Position numbers and translations under genes: made by a program. The notes under the pieces were generated by a model that had not been told where the DNA came from, did not search any database, and saw nothing but the letters and a program-made list of their open reading frames with translations. Of a stretch of 64,000 nt of DNA, positions 1-11,499 are shown one piece after another. The number at the start of each line of letters is the position of its first letter. The first letter of the stretch is position 1. The stretch comes from Craterostigma plantagineum (taxonomy: Eukaryota > Streptophyta > Magnoliopsida > Lamiales > Linderniaceae), in the NCBI GenBank assembly GCA_027422505.1, contig JAPQWV010000001.1, forward strand, positions 1,550,001 through 1,614,000, read 5' to 3'.

Positions 1-80
1 TCCACAGCTGATGCTATGAGCCATTTTCAATGATGCGAGAAATTTTCTTGGGTGTGAGTGGGCGTGTTTGTATAGCTTAC

Positions 81-2584
81 AGGACCGACGAGTGTTGAAT
101 GACCCCAAGCAACATATCCGCCCGACTCATCTCTCGCAGGTGCGCAAGTTGCTACGTACAGCTGCGCAGAGGTTTTGATATTCATAAAGATGAAGAAGAG
201 TTTAGAACATTTCATGGATAATCAATCAATCCCAGAAAACTAAAGCGTTGACTAGATTGGAAAAAAAAAAAGCAGGTAATATTAGGAACTGATGAGATAC
301 CTGATTGTCCGCGGCCCTGCAAACATAAAAACCGCTGATCAGAAATCAAATGATCAAAGATTCAGAGCTGAATGAATTAGGGTAATGCTTCTCAGAATCT
401 TCGCAATATAAAAGGATGCTTAGGGCATTTGAGAGTTGAGACCCAATTTTCTTGATGAGGTTTTCAAAATGACAACAAAGTAAACGCGCAGTGTCTTCCT
501 TTTTTTTTTTCTTTTCATTTACACGAACGATCTTCTCATGTCAAGAATAATTAAGGAATGAATGATCATGAGGTTTATACCTGGCCCTTTGCAGCAACTC
601 CCAGTGTAAAGGTCCTGTGGTCATGTTAAAGGCCCCGGGATAACAAATCAAATGAGCACCTATTATCGATCAAATTTACCCTCCATAAGAAAGAACAAAA
701 TAAAACGCCGCGTAAACTTATAAGAATAAAGAATTAATATCATTGGCAGCAGATATAACCTCTAGCAGCATACAACATTGCCAGTTCCTGGAATCTGATG
801 TCGTAGCAGATGCCAATTCCAATTCTCCCAACCTCTGCAACACAAGATATGTTATTCTCTCTCTGTCTCTCTCTCTCAAGTCTCAACTAAGTATATGTAT
901 ACTCAGTGTATGTATACACATGAAATGAAACCTGTATCAACTATGGTGGGCGTTTGGCCAGCAGTTAGAGTCAATGATTCTTTGAAGGTGATCTTCCCAG
1001 GAATGTCGATATCAAAAAGGTGAATCTGTTATCAAACACGCCATTTTGATTTCAATAATTTCCCATACACCATAATAACCATACTCCAGGCAGTCCGTGA
1101 TGATCGAAGACTTGAAAAAGCTTCGTGTACTAACACATGCTTGCATGATTTTTAAGTACAGATGAAAAATATATTAACTTTCTCCATGTAGGGGGACATT
1201 TTACAACGATATGCCTGTCGAGTTCGATCACTTCAGTTCATCCTAAATGATTTTGCTTCATCTGTTCTATTCTGATCAGTTGATAATAGGAGTAGCCTAA
1301 AAAATGAACATATTTTGGTTCGAGACATATTAAGTCTTGCTCACCTTACGATGTTTGGCTTTCAATTTTCCATCAGGTCCCAATACACAACATGTGTTAT
1401 ATATCTTATCTCCGTGACGTTCTGGTACTGACCCTCCGATGATCGTGATCTTCAGAGCCTTTGCTGCTTCAGACAACATTGCTATTGATGGCGATGCCTG
1501 AAAATCGTCATCAATATCCTCAGCATACACTGGGAAGCTATCATTTGAGTAGGGGCTGTTCCAAATTTCCTGATGAAAGAAAGAAACACCACGAGTGAGT
1601 GTCTCAATCACTGACTTTTGCCCTTTGCATATGTGTTAACTGCAGCTTACAAGACGCATGATTTAACGCCAAAACTATAAAAATTTACAACAAGGAATAA
1701 ATTATGACACATCGGATCAGAATTGGTTCGTCGAGCATGATTTAAATTTGAATTTATCATTCATAAGATCAATTATGTATGTTCCTTCCCCAGATTACCG
1801 TTGGATTCCCAACAAAAACTAACCAATACAGTGCAGGAGGATCATTACTCAATGGCACCAACCTTTTCTTCCTTATGGAACTGAATTGGATACAAAATGC
1901 AGTACCAACCTGATAAGTACTGCAAATTTTTTTTAACAAAACGAACTTACGGGCAAGAGAACAAGCTTAGCCCCTTTCTCAGCAGCATCTTCAATTGCGG
2001 CCCGAGCGTGAAGAATGTTCTTATCCTTGTCTGCAGTCACTTTCAACTGACACAAGCCAATTTTGAACTGCAGAAACACAACCAAGAATTCGCAATACAA
2101 GTAGCAGATGAGTGAAACCGAAATCGAAACGTTCGAATAAGCAAAAAGAACAAAATAAAATCCATCAAAATCAAAGAGAAGGCAAGCAACCCCTTACGCC
2201 CGGGATTTATCATAGAACAAGGTCATAGTCATACTCAACAGAAAAGCACAAAAACACACATACAATTGATGAGATAATCGAAAACCCATTCAACTAGACA
2301 CGGGAAAAAAACGTCACCTTTGTTATCGGAGGGGTGGGACACTGTACGGCAGGTGGCTCGCGGGCTTTCTCAGGGTGAAACGAGGAAGCCATCGATGAAA
2401 TCGAAAGGGATGCTGCTCCAAGTGTTGTACGAGCTGAACTACGAGCTGTACCTTGACGTATACGGACGATATGGGATGAAAGTGGGCGGCTTACGATGAA
2501 CCTCGTCAACAGATAAGATTGCTGACGAGTTGGCAATTTAAAGGTTGACGACGATGCAAATAGGGCCAGCCTTGCGCTGCTCAT
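81..2584 (-). CDS. NLP2: Omega-amidase, nitrilase-like protein 2 (3' end outside window)
   Basis: Carbon-nitrogen hydrolase of the NIT2 branch, which hydrolyses alpha-ketoglutaramate and alpha-ketosuccinamate; the plant form is predicted to be plastid targeted. Eight exons are readable on the minus strand: about 2584-2318, 2067-1951, 1569-1345, 1025-932, 834-760, 659-581, a 16-nt exon 316-301, and 161-81. The first exon encodes a Ser/Thr/Arg-rich transit-like leader of about 80 residues and then the [12 protein letters not shown] region. Family landmarks follow in order: [19 protein letters not shown] (catalytic Glu), KAKHRK (catalytic Lys), [10 protein letters not shown] (catalytic Cys in CYD), [20 protein letters not shown], and [21 protein letters not shown]. 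The remaining C-terminal residues would lie left of base 1. The ATG at 2584 is the only upstream Met in frame with the leader. All catalytic residues are intact, so I see no sign of decay. The family assignment is firm; the symbol follows the Arabidopsis orthologue. Confidence 0.93.
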
Positions 2585-2699
2585 CGCGACACTTCCTTTT
2601 TTCTTTTTCTTTATTTTTTTTTCTGCGTATTTACGAGCAAGTGGAATTATTATATTTGAATTTAAACGTAAAATGAAAATCCAATTTTGGATCGATGGA

Positions 2700-3772
2700 A
2701 GGGGTCGAATCCGGTCGGGGTTTGCAGGTTTCGGGTTTTTATTTTTTTAGATACCCGACCCCGACCCGACCAATTTTGGGTACTCGCGGGTCGGGTTTGG
2801 GTTTATTTTATTTTTTTTCTAATTTTTTAGATATACATTTAAATTAGTTAAAAAATGGATGAAAATGGGATTTAAATCCAAGTCTAAGGAATGAGACACT
2901 TACACAAGACTGTTGAGATTTCGGCCGCCTTAGGTTCGCAATCCACTCTTCCATCGAATGTGTGTGTAAATTGATCCAAGAAACACGTTCTTGAAGTCGA
3001 TTGAATCGAAAACAAATGAAAACGAAAACCAGAAAATAACAGAGATTTACGTGGTTCGACCCAAATTTGGTCTACGTCCACGGACCAATCAGAGCTTATT
3101 TTACTAATCGAGAAGAAGGGTTTACAAGACTCGCATACGCTCTACAACTTTGTCTTTTACACCTCACAGAGATTCGCTCTCTATCGAAAGTTACAAACCC
3201 TCAAAGTTACCCACTCGAAACAGCAAAACTGGTATATATAGAACTTAAAGCTGTAACAGATTAACCCCATGCTTCAACGGGCTTGTACATTGCGCCTGTT
3301 CAATTTTACCCCGAGCTTCAGCAACTAATAACACGTATAGTAGCACCTTTATAAGTGATTTAACACTTTTAATACCGACCATCAGATCTGATGAGCGCCA
3401 AATCGAATGGCTCATGTTTAAACTATCAGACTTTGATAAAGTCTTCAGGTTTCGTCCGATCATCACAGCTTGATCATCCGAGCTCTTATTTGATCCTCTC
3501 TGGGAATGATTAATGGAGTTTTAGCTCACAAAACCCCAATAAGGACTTTCAAGTTCAACAACTGAGCCAAGCAAGCTTTTTAGTTTATTCTTATATGATA
3601 GTAATATAATTAATTTAATAAATTAAGTTTTTTTTGAAATCGGGACGGGTACCCGACAAACTTGATCGGGTAGCATGCTACCCGAAACCCGACCCAAAGT
3701 ATAAACCCGATACCCGATTAAACCCGAATTTAACCCCCCCCCCCAACCAAATATGCCGAATGCCCACCCCTA
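2700..3772. mobile_element. Non-autonomous hAT-like element with CCCGACCC-rich ends
   Basis: The left end reads AGGGGTCGAATCCGG and the right end is its imperfect complement (CCGAATGCCCACCCCTA). Both subterminal zones are packed with CCGACCC/GGGTCGG words (2700-2810 and 3640-3745), a hallmark of hAT-type non-autonomous elements. A 6-bp direct repeat GATGGA abuts both ends (2694-2699 and 3773-3778), shorter than the usual 8 bp, so the exact ends are uncertain. No transposase is encoded. A different, LTR-like segment sits inside. Confidence 0.6.
2885..3570 (+). repeat. LTR/TRIM-like segment nested in the hAT-like element
   Basis: The core at about 3045-3090 (GATTTACGTGGTTCGACCC followed by TCTACGTCCACGG) is a wording I recognise from plant Copia and TRIM long terminal repeats. 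It lies inside the hAT-like element and differs in composition from its CCGACCC ends. I could not fix either boundary or a target duplication, so this is a probable remnant or solo copy only. No coding capacity is visible. Confidence 0.35.
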
Positions 3773-3794
3773 GATGGACTGGAATGTAAAAAAA

Positions 3795-4261
3795 GGTCTT
3801 AAAATCGGATCTGTCACAAGAACACCTCAGTTCAGCAGTTTCAGCTACAGACTCAACAGCTATGTGCAAAGCAGGAGATTAGTTATATGAATTGAAGTAG
3901 CGATTTGTTAAAAGGCGTTTTTCTACTCAAACGGCCAACTTATAGGAACGTTGGGGCTATCGACGTTTTTGTTTCAACAGTGATACAAATAAGCGCGGGA
4001 GCGGGAGATTTTAATTAATCAATTCATTTTTTCACAGTTCATCGAGTTACACACAGTAGTATGTGTTTTGTTCCCAGTTTCTGTGTTCTTCATTTTTCTG
4101 GGTTATGATCTGAGTACGTGGAATTGCTCAATCCTGTAAAGCAGCTCCCGTATTATATAAAAGATTCGAATCTTGAGTGTGGATGTAGGATTGATTATAA
4201 TCCGAACCACGTTAAAACGTTTGTCTTGCAAGATTCAATTTCATTTCATCTTCTGAATTTT
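3795..4261 (+). repeat. Left direct repeat (LTR-like), 467 bp
   Basis: The sequence from GGTCTTAAAATCGGATC to CTTCTGAATTTT recurs at 6213-6680 with only scattered substitutions (for example AACGTT/AATGTT and CTCCCG/CTCACA). Flanks on both sides differ from those of the other copy, so the repeat limits are sharp. Confidence 0.75.
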
Positions 4262-6300
4262 AATCTGCCAGAATTAACAAACACAAACTATTGGTTAGTT
4301 GATTCTGGAGCAACTAGGCACGTGTGTGGTAATCCTGATTTGTTATATGACATGCATGACATAGAAGAATCACAGGTGATACTACCTGATAACACGGTTA
4401 TAAAGGTCAATAAAGCAGGAACATCTAGGCTTAACAGATTCATTGTTCTGAGAAATGTATTATATGTCCCACAATTCCTTTTCAACCTTGTGTCTGTGAG
4501 CTGTTTGGCACAACATGATGCTTGCAAATTTATTTTTGAGTCTAACAACCTTCAGATACAGGATCCTACACAACAAGTGATTGGCAGGGGTAGGAAAGTG
4601 GACGGACTGTAATCATACAGGCAGAATACCAGCCTGATTCTTCTGTTAACAGTCGAAGTGTCTTTCTAAATAAATTGTCTGCGGATCTTTGGCATAGTAG
4701 GTTGGGTCACCCCTCAAATAAAGTCCTTGATATTCTTAGGGATACATTCAAGTATGGTAGTGATTCTTTGGACTCATGCTGTAAAATCTGCCCGTTAGCT
4801 AAGCAAAAACGAAGCAGTTTTCCAAATAACAGTAAACTGACATGCTCTAGCTTTGATCTGATTCACTGTGATACATGGGGACCGTTTCATGTTACATCCC
4901 ATCTAGGTCATCGCTATTTTATCACCATAGTAGATGATCACACACGCTTTACTTGGTTGTTTATGATCAGACAAAAGTCTGAAGTAGAATCTGTCTTAAC
5001 ATACTTTCTTTCTCTAGTGGAGACTGAATTCGTCTGTAGGGTAAAAACTGTTCGTACAGACAATGCCAGGGAATACAACTTAGTTAGTCTCTTTAGGAGG
5101 AAGGGTATAATACATCACTTAACATGCGTACAAACCCCGCAGCAAAACTCAGTGGTAGAACGCAAGCATCAACACCTTTTAAATGTAGCCCGGTCATTAT
5201 TTTTTCAGTCCGGTGTACCAGTTGAGTTGTGGTCCGAATGTGCACTAACAGCTGCTTATTTAATCAATAGAACCCCATCAGTTAAGCTAAACAACAAGAC
5301 CCCTTTTTGAATTACTCTATAATAAGCCTGTTGATTATAGTTTATTGCGTGTTTTTGGGTGCCTCTGCTTTGCCTCTACTTATGCTGCAGGTCGAACTAA
5401 GTTTGCACCCAGGGCAAGAACTTGCGTGTTCATTGGCTACCCAAATGGCATCAAGGGGTATAAAGTGATGGACTTAGCAACTGAGATTTTTGTCTCGAGA
5501 GAGATCAAATTCAGGGAGAATGAGTTCCCTTTGAAGTCTGGAACATCCACCATTATGGAAAATCCCTTCATCACTCAAGTCAGACCTAGATCTTGTGTGG
5601 AGGCCTCTGAATCAGAGGCATTATTGGTGCCATCCTCTAACATTATTGAAGACGAAAATCATGTGTTGGAGCAGAATCTGCAGGCAGATGATGGTCTTCA
5701 CCCACAGAGTTTAGATAACTCACCACCATTAGTCACAGACCCTCCACCACAAGCCAATGAGAACCTGATTGAAGCTCAACAACAGCAAGTTCAAGGAACT
5801 CACACAAGATCAGGGAGAGTGCCACGCAGACCAGATTACCTAAAGGATTACCACTGCCATAATCTCAGGGACAAGAGATCTTTGTATCCCATATCAAGGC
5901 ACATATCCTACCAAAATTGCTCCAGACAATTACACACATACATCAACAAGATAGCTGTGGATTTGGAACCTAAGAGCTTGGCACAGGCCTTGGAGTCAGA
6001 TAATTGGGTACTTTCCATGAACGCTCCAAACATATCGAGATCGACTGTCACTTCGTTAGGCATCACATCTCAAACGGGACACTCAAGCTGCTTCCAGTCC
6101 GAACAGAGCATCAACTCGCCGACATGTTTACCAAGTCCCTTACGGGCCCATTATTACAGCAGATTATGCTCAAGATGTCTGTAAGGGATCTTTTCCATCC
6201 ATCTTGTGGGGCGGTCTTAAAATCGGATCTGTCACAAGAACACCTCAGTTCAGCAGTTTCAGCTACAGACTCAACAGCTATGTGCAAAGCAGGAGATTAG
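4118..6300 (+). pseudogene. Copia protease-integrase relic, reverse transcriptase deleted
   Basis: The reading starts with a retropepsin segment (YWLVDSGATRHVCG, about 4290-4335) and ends at a stop at 4611. A GAG-pre-integrase and integrase core follow from 4675 (WHSRLGHPSNK; H..C-type finger; DTWGPFHV; the D-D-E core with TVRTDNAREY and QQNSVVERKHQ). At about 5306 one extra T in a run of Ts breaks the frame; the next frame continues through [10 protein letters not shown] to [11 protein letters not shown], the start of the Copia RT domain. At about 6005 this joins directly to the end of RNase H ([23 protein letters not shown]). The RT catalytic core is missing. At least one stop, one frameshift and one large deletion make it non-functional. 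Confidence 0.85.
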
Positions 6301-6680
6301 TTATATGAAGTGAAGTAGCGATTTGTTAAAAGGCGTTTTTCTACTCAAACGGCCAACTTATAGGAATGTTGGGGCTATCGACGTTTTTATTTCAACAGTG
6401 ATACAAATAAGCGCGGGAGCGGGAGATTTTTAATTAATCAATTCATTTTTTCACAGTTCATCGAGTTACACACAGTAGTATGTGTTTTGTTCCCAGTTTC
6501 TGTGTTCTTCATTTTTCTGGGTTATGATCTGAGTACGTGGAATTGCTCAATCCTGTAAAGCAGCTCACATATTATATAAAAGATTCGAATCTTGAGTGTG
6601 GATGTAGGATTGATTATAATCTGAACCACGTTAAAACGTTTGTCTTGCAAGATTCAATTTCATTTCATCTTCTGAATTTT
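6213..6680 (+). repeat. Right direct repeat (LTR-like), 468 bp
   Basis: Partner of 3795-4261. The pol reading frame runs into its first bases before stopping at about 6300. Downstream flank 6681-6937 is unique AT-rich sequence in which I recognise nothing. Confidence 0.75.
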
Positions 6681-6937
6681 ACAAAAGGAGTACTCATGGT
6701 AATGAAATATGTTAATACTTGGCAAGGCATCAACTATATTTTGGCCTAATTTCTTGTGGACTGTCCCTCAATTTAAGCAATAATGTTCGGAATAATATAT
6801 AAAATAACAAAACAAATTCCGTTTTGCAACATTAATCTCCAAAAAAAATATGAAAGAACCCTAGTGAACAAAATCTAGCAGATAATCGAGTCATCGACAG
6901 CCAAAAATCTAATCTATATAACCGCGTCGGAAATCTA

Positions 6938-7467
6938 TGCTGGGTCCATACCCACTTGTCCAGCCACACACAAACGAAACAATCCCATGTGCAATAATGA
7001 AACAAGTTGATTAAACTATTATGTCATGATGTAAGCAATGACGATTCTTGCTTGTAGAATTGCCTATATAAAGGGACGTAGAGAGATCACTTGTAAGGCA
7101 CCCCAACGTGAAAGAAGCTAGTGAGAGAGAGAGAGAAAAATAGTGAGAGGAAAATTATCCGGGTGGATAAGGGTAAGGGTGAGTTTAGTTTTACTGGGGT
7201 AGTTGGGAGTATGTACAAATACATTATCCGGGTGGGTAAGGGGTCTCGAGTCTGGGTTTAAACACGAGCGTAAGTTTGTACGGTGTAATATTCTCAATAT
7301 AGTAAAGATGGTGCTCTCCGTGGAGGTCGACAGTATTGACCGAATCACGTAAAAATCTCGGTGTTCTCTATCGGCGTCATTTAGGTTTTATAATGTCCAC
7401 ATAAAATAGTCGCGGGTCCAAATCAACCTTCCACTGGGCCCGAGAAATTACCGCTCAAACCCCAACA
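6938..7467 (+). repeat. 5' LTR, 530 bp
   Basis: Direct repeat of 9201-9722, with small indels and substitutions between the two. Ends immediately before the initiator-Met primer-binding site. Confidence 0.9.
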
Positions 7468-7640
7468 AGTGGTATCAGAGCCAAGCCTAATTGATATTCT
7501 GAGTATGCTCTGTGGTTGCAGCTTTGTCTGATCTTTCACATCAGAAAAGATATCAAGAAGGTTTATCGTTACAGGGGAGCCAGTGTCGGGCCAATTGTTG
7601 AATTTCTGCAAGGATAATGGCGACGTAAAACAATATAAAA

Positions 7641-8973
7641 GTGCGGCAATTTGATGGTACGTGGAGTTTTACTCTGTGGCAAAGACGGGTGAAGGATATA
7701 CTTGTTCATCAACGCTTGGCTAAGGCTTTGAAACGGGACACGGCAAAGCCGGGGAAAATGATGAAAGAAGACTGGGAAGATTTGGGATCAAGATGTGTCA
7801 GCACAATTCGTTGTACATCTCGGAAAAAACTTAACCACAAACTTAACCAAACTTGTGGGCTAATGTTGGCTAATGTTGATGAGGATTCTGCACCAAACTT
7901 TTGGGCGAAGTTGGAGGAGCTGCATCTCGGAAAAAACTTAACCACAAAGTTATATCTGAAGCGGGAGCTGTACCGGTTGAAGATGGAGGAGGTTGGGAAT
8001 CTCGTGGATCACATTAGCGCGTTCAAAGGACTCGTGGATCAACTTGTAAAAGTTGATGTAAAGTTAGAGGAAGAAGATAAGACCCTTTTACTTCTTACCT
8101 CACTTCTTGATTCTTACGATAATTTGGTCACAACCATCTTATAAGGAAAGAGAACAGTGAAGATGGTGGATGTACAATCAACTCTTTTGGCGCATGAAAA
8201 GAGGAGACGATCAAATTATGGAGATAGCCAAGGCGTTGGCTATACATGGGGAGAATCATAGAGGAAGGTTCCACGCCATGGAATTTGGAGATAGCAGCAG
8301 GTCCAAATCAAAGAATGGCGAGAAGGACATCGTGTGCTACAAGTGTGGTGAGCCGGAAGACATCAAGAGGAATTGTCCGACTTGGAGGACGGACAAGAAC
8401 GGCGAGAAAAATTCCATAACCATGATAGCACAGGATACGGATGATGTTTTAGACGTTCTCACAGTCTACAATGATGTCACTTTTTCTCAAGATGAATGGA
8501 TATTTGATTTGGGGTCGAAGTACCATATTTGCTCCGAAAGAAAATATTTTGATACGTTCCAGAAGATACAAAGAGGTTCGGTTTCCATGGTTGATGGATA
8601 TCGTCATGCGGTTCGTGGTGTTGGAACTGTGAAGATCAAAATGACTGACGGAACAGTGCGGACTTTGGGTGGTGTGATCTTTGTCCCAGAGTTACGAAAG
8701 AATTTAATATCCTTGAGTCAGTTAGATTCCAAGGGCTATGGGAGTTTCATAGCAGGGAGAGTCTGTAAAGTCACACATGGCGGAAAAGTCCTACTGAAGG
8801 GAGAAGAGCGTGAAGGTTTGTATCATCTGGACGGGAGTGTGGTACAAAACACTCTGACTTCGATGGGTTCACGACAATCGCGCGCGCGTGGTGGAAAGGT
8901 AGACGATAGTGAGAAGGAAAGTCCTACTGGAGAAGGGGTTACATCGAAGTCCCTCTTTATAATCGACGAGTAG
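7641..8973 (+). pseudogene. Copia gag-protease relic
   Basis: The first segment (7641-8144) reads as a Copia gag: FDGTWSFTLWQRRVKDIL, then LWKLEELY-like and LLTSLLDSYDNLVTTIL regions. After a break the second segment (8170-8973) carries a CCHC knuckle in which the His is replaced by Asp (CYKCGEPEDIKRNC) and a degraded protease site (WIFDLGSKYHIC in place of the usual D-S-G). The text then continues as GAG-pre-integrase-like sequence (GLYHLDGSVV) and stops. A lost knuckle His, an altered protease motif and the break between the segments all argue that no active protein is made. It lies entirely between the two LTRs. Confidence 0.8.
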
Positions 8974-9200
8974 AGTCGGTTCGACAGCTGCAAATAAAAT
9001 TGGCCGGGGTGAATCAAGTGGGTAGGACATGAGTTCATGATTCAGATATGTGTAAATGGTACGAGGAAGGCCAATGGACGTTCGTGGTATTTGCGAGCGA
9101 AAAAACAAAAACTCATTATGATCAGACTCGCTGGGATGAGTGCTTGACGATGCGAAGACGATGGTCAGGCGGATGTTGAATGTGGCTGGAGGGGGAGAAT

Positions 9201-9722
9201 TGTTGGGTCCATACCCACTTGTCCAGCCACACACAAACGAAACAATCCCATGTGCAATAATGAAACAAGTTGATTAAACTATTATATCATGATGTAAGCA
9301 ATAACGATTCTTGCTTGTAGAATTGTCTATATAAAGGGACGTAGAGATCACTTGTAAGGCACCCCAAAGTGAAAGAAACCAGCGATAGAGAGAGAAAAAT
9401 AGTGAGAGGAAAATTATCCGGGTGGATAAGGGTAAGGGTGGTTTAGTTTTACTGGGGTAGTTGGGAGTAGGTACAAATATATTACCCGGGTGGGTAAGGG
9501 GTCTCGAGTTTGGGTTTAAACACGAGCGTTGAATTTGTACGGTGTAATATTCTCAATATAGTAAAGCTGGTGCTCTCCGTGGAGGTAGGCAGTATTGGCC
9601 GAACCACGTAAACTCTCGGTGTTCTCTATCGGCGTCATTAGGTTTTATAATGTCCAAATAAAATAGTCGCCGGTCAAAATCAACCTTCCGCTGAGTCCGA
9701 AAAATTACTGCTCAACCCAACA
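9201..9722 (+). repeat. 3' LTR, 522 bp
   Basis: Direct repeat of 6938-7467, directly preceded by the polypurine tract. The few indels and substitutions between the copies imply an insertion that is neither fresh nor ancient. Confidence 0.9.
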
Positions 9723-10144
9723 ATCCAATCGAACCTCTTCATATAGTTGTAATTAAAAACAATCTCTATAACCGCGTCGGAAATACTATAATTTATTTTA
9801 TTGTAACGTGTATACAAAATATTTTGTGAATCATATCATTGTCTAAGAGAATCAAGGTCTTCAAATCTACGAATTTGTCTAATTACCGTTACAACCCTCG
9901 GGTAAAATCTATACCTTGGCTCTTAAGAATGAGAATAAGAAGGATAAAGATCTTTGTGGTCAGCTGTGGCTGCATTTAGCATTTAACAAAGTACATAGAA
10001 TATAAAAGTAAAATGCTTATTTGACGAATATTCAAAAAAATGCGTGGGGTAATACTTAATTAAATGCATGTAACTCTTTCTTGAATTATAAATTTATAAT
10101 TAGAGGTCAACAACCTTAAAAGTGAGTTGACAAATACCGTGTTA
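9723..10144. other. Unique spacer between Copia and LINE insertions
   Basis: AT-rich with no gene recognised. At about 9760-9785 it repeats the words TATAACCGCGTCGGAAAT found just before the 5' LTR at 6918-6935, so the sequence on the two sides of the Copia element shares more than the 5-bp target duplication. The right end holds one copy of the LINE target duplication (10134-10144). Confidence 0.5.
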
Positions 10145-11488
10145 GGTCGGTTCGTAACTCCCTTCATGTCTATGTTATGAGTTGTTTCAAACTTCCTATC
10201 CATACTTGCAAGGAAATTACCCGAAGGGTCATGAACTTTTGGTGGGGTGTTAAGGAACAAGGTGGCCAAAAAATTCATTGGAAATCGTGGCAGTCACTTG
10301 CTGAGGAAAAGGAATCTGGGGGATTGGGATTTCAGCACACTCAATCATTCAACGACGCATTGTTGGCTAAGCAGCTTTGGAGAGTTATCACCAAGCCAAA
10401 CTCACTTATGGCAAAGGTCTTGAAAGCTAAGTATTTCCCTGAAGGAAACCTCCTTGCTGCTCGTATACCTTCTACTGCATCATGGCTTTGGAAGTCTTGG
10501 AACCATGCTAGACCTTTACTTTCCCAAGGCTGCGATGAACACAATGAAGGATCGCTCCCCGGTAGACTTCGATGGAAGTGGGATAAAAAGGTGTTTTTAC
10601 GGTGAAATCGGCATATCTGAAGTTGCTGGAAGCTGTGCACTCTGGACCGGAATGCAGTGATCGGGGCCAAAAAATGAAGCGCTTATGGGAGATTCATCTG
10701 GAAGCTGAAAATTAAAAACAAGCTCAAACATTTTTTGTGGCGTTGTATCCACAATATTCTGCCAACGAACACTAACCTTAGGAAGAAAGGTGTGGATATT
10801 GACCCTATTTGCCAGATTTGTGGAGAGGAAGAAGAAACTATGGAGCACTTGTTCTTCAATTGTCCCAAAGCAGCCAAGACTTGGAAGGTGGCGCCAATCT
10901 CGTGGAACCACTCTCAATCAACAACGGGCTCTTTCCAAGACTGGTGGGGATTCATTTGTTCTGGGCCTAAATCTGAAGTTTATATTCATAGAGTTCAGCT
11001 CTCTGTTTATGTGCTTTGGATGTTGTGGAAAACAAGAAATCTGTGGGTCTTCAAGAAGGAATGGCGAGAAGAGAAGGTTGTCATTGAATTGGCTTGTGAC
11101 GAATGGAAGGAATACTCGATGGTGTTGTGATTTGTTTGGCTGTGCTTTCTTGTCTTCGTCCTTGATTTAGTAGGGTAATTTACCAGTGCAAGATCAAGGA
11201 GCTCGGAGGGATTTCTTTTGTCTTCGACGTTCCAAACCTGGAGTCGGGCGCACCTTGTTGGTTACTCAATTTTGGAGGCGCTTCCTTTTGTCTTATCCCA
11301 TTTTGTTTCGAGTATGCGAAGTTTTGTTCTGAGCTACCTCTTTTGTCTTGTGTTATGAGGATAACTGTTCCTCATCGTTGTCTGCCCACTGTGATGTTTA
11401 CTAATAGTTGGGCCCCACTGGCTATTAAGCTACTTGTACGTACTTTTTGATGGAATTTATTACGCGATCGTCTGGAAAGAAAAAAAAT
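10145..11488 (+). mobile_element. 5'-truncated L1-type LINE with 11-bp target duplication
   Basis: The insert is bounded by identical ATACCGTGTTA 11-mers at 10134-10144 and 11489-11499. Its 3' end is A-rich (GAAAGAAAAAAAAT), the expected poly(A) tail of target-primed reverse transcription. The body encodes only the C-terminal end of the LINE ORF2 product, so the element was truncated at its 5' end on insertion, as is normal for plant L1 elements. Confidence 0.88.
10177..11130 (+). pseudogene. LINE ORF2 C-terminal relic (zf-RVT region)
   Basis: The first part reads FWWG..KIHWKSWQSL..GGLGFQ and AKQLWRV, the conserved stretch after the reverse-transcriptase domain of plant L1 ORF2. After frame breaks near 10600-10735 the second part (10735-11130) gives the zf-RVT finger ICQICGEEEETMEHLFFNC, with Cys-X2-Cys and His-X4-Cys. 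The endonuclease and RT catalytic domains are missing, and the reading frame is split. A dead copy. Confidence 0.85.
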
Positions 11489-11499
11489 ATACCGTGTTA

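Larger units (their letters stand above)
3795..6680 (+). mobile_element. Decayed Copia-type retroelement fragment between direct repeats
   Basis: A pol fragment is enclosed by two nearly identical direct repeats (3795-4261 and 6213-6680). The second repeat is preceded by a purine-rich TGTGGGGCGG stretch, as a polypurine tract would be, which supports reading the repeats as LTRs. No TGG-type primer binding site follows the first repeat, gag is absent, and no target duplication is visible, so the element is rearranged or internally deleted. It is a relic without coding potential. Confidence 0.7.
6938..9722 (+). mobile_element. Non-autonomous Copia-type LTR retrotransposon, both LTRs present
   Basis: Both LTRs begin TG(T/C)TGGGTCC and end with CAACA, forming a short inverted TGTTGGG/CCCAACA terminus. 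A TGGTATCAGAGC primer-binding site complementary to initiator Met tRNA lies at 7470-7481, 2 bases after the 5' LTR, and a polypurine tract GGCTGGAGGGGGAGAAT (9184-9200) abuts the 3' LTR. The flanking 5-mers are ATCTA (6933-6937) and ATCCA (9723-9727), a target duplication with one change. The interior holds only gag and a protease relic; integrase and reverse transcriptase are absent, so it would depend on a partner element. Confidence 0.9.

Noticed and set aside
3795..6680. Intact full-length Copia element at 3.8-6.7 kb
   Set aside because: No primer-binding site after the left repeat, no target duplication, no gag, and no RT, despite the clear direct repeats.
7470..7481. TGGTATCAGAGC as part of a tRNA gene
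   Set aside because: It is the complement of the initiator tRNA 3' end at the Copia primer-binding site; no cloverleaf surrounds it. The same holds for 18996-19007.
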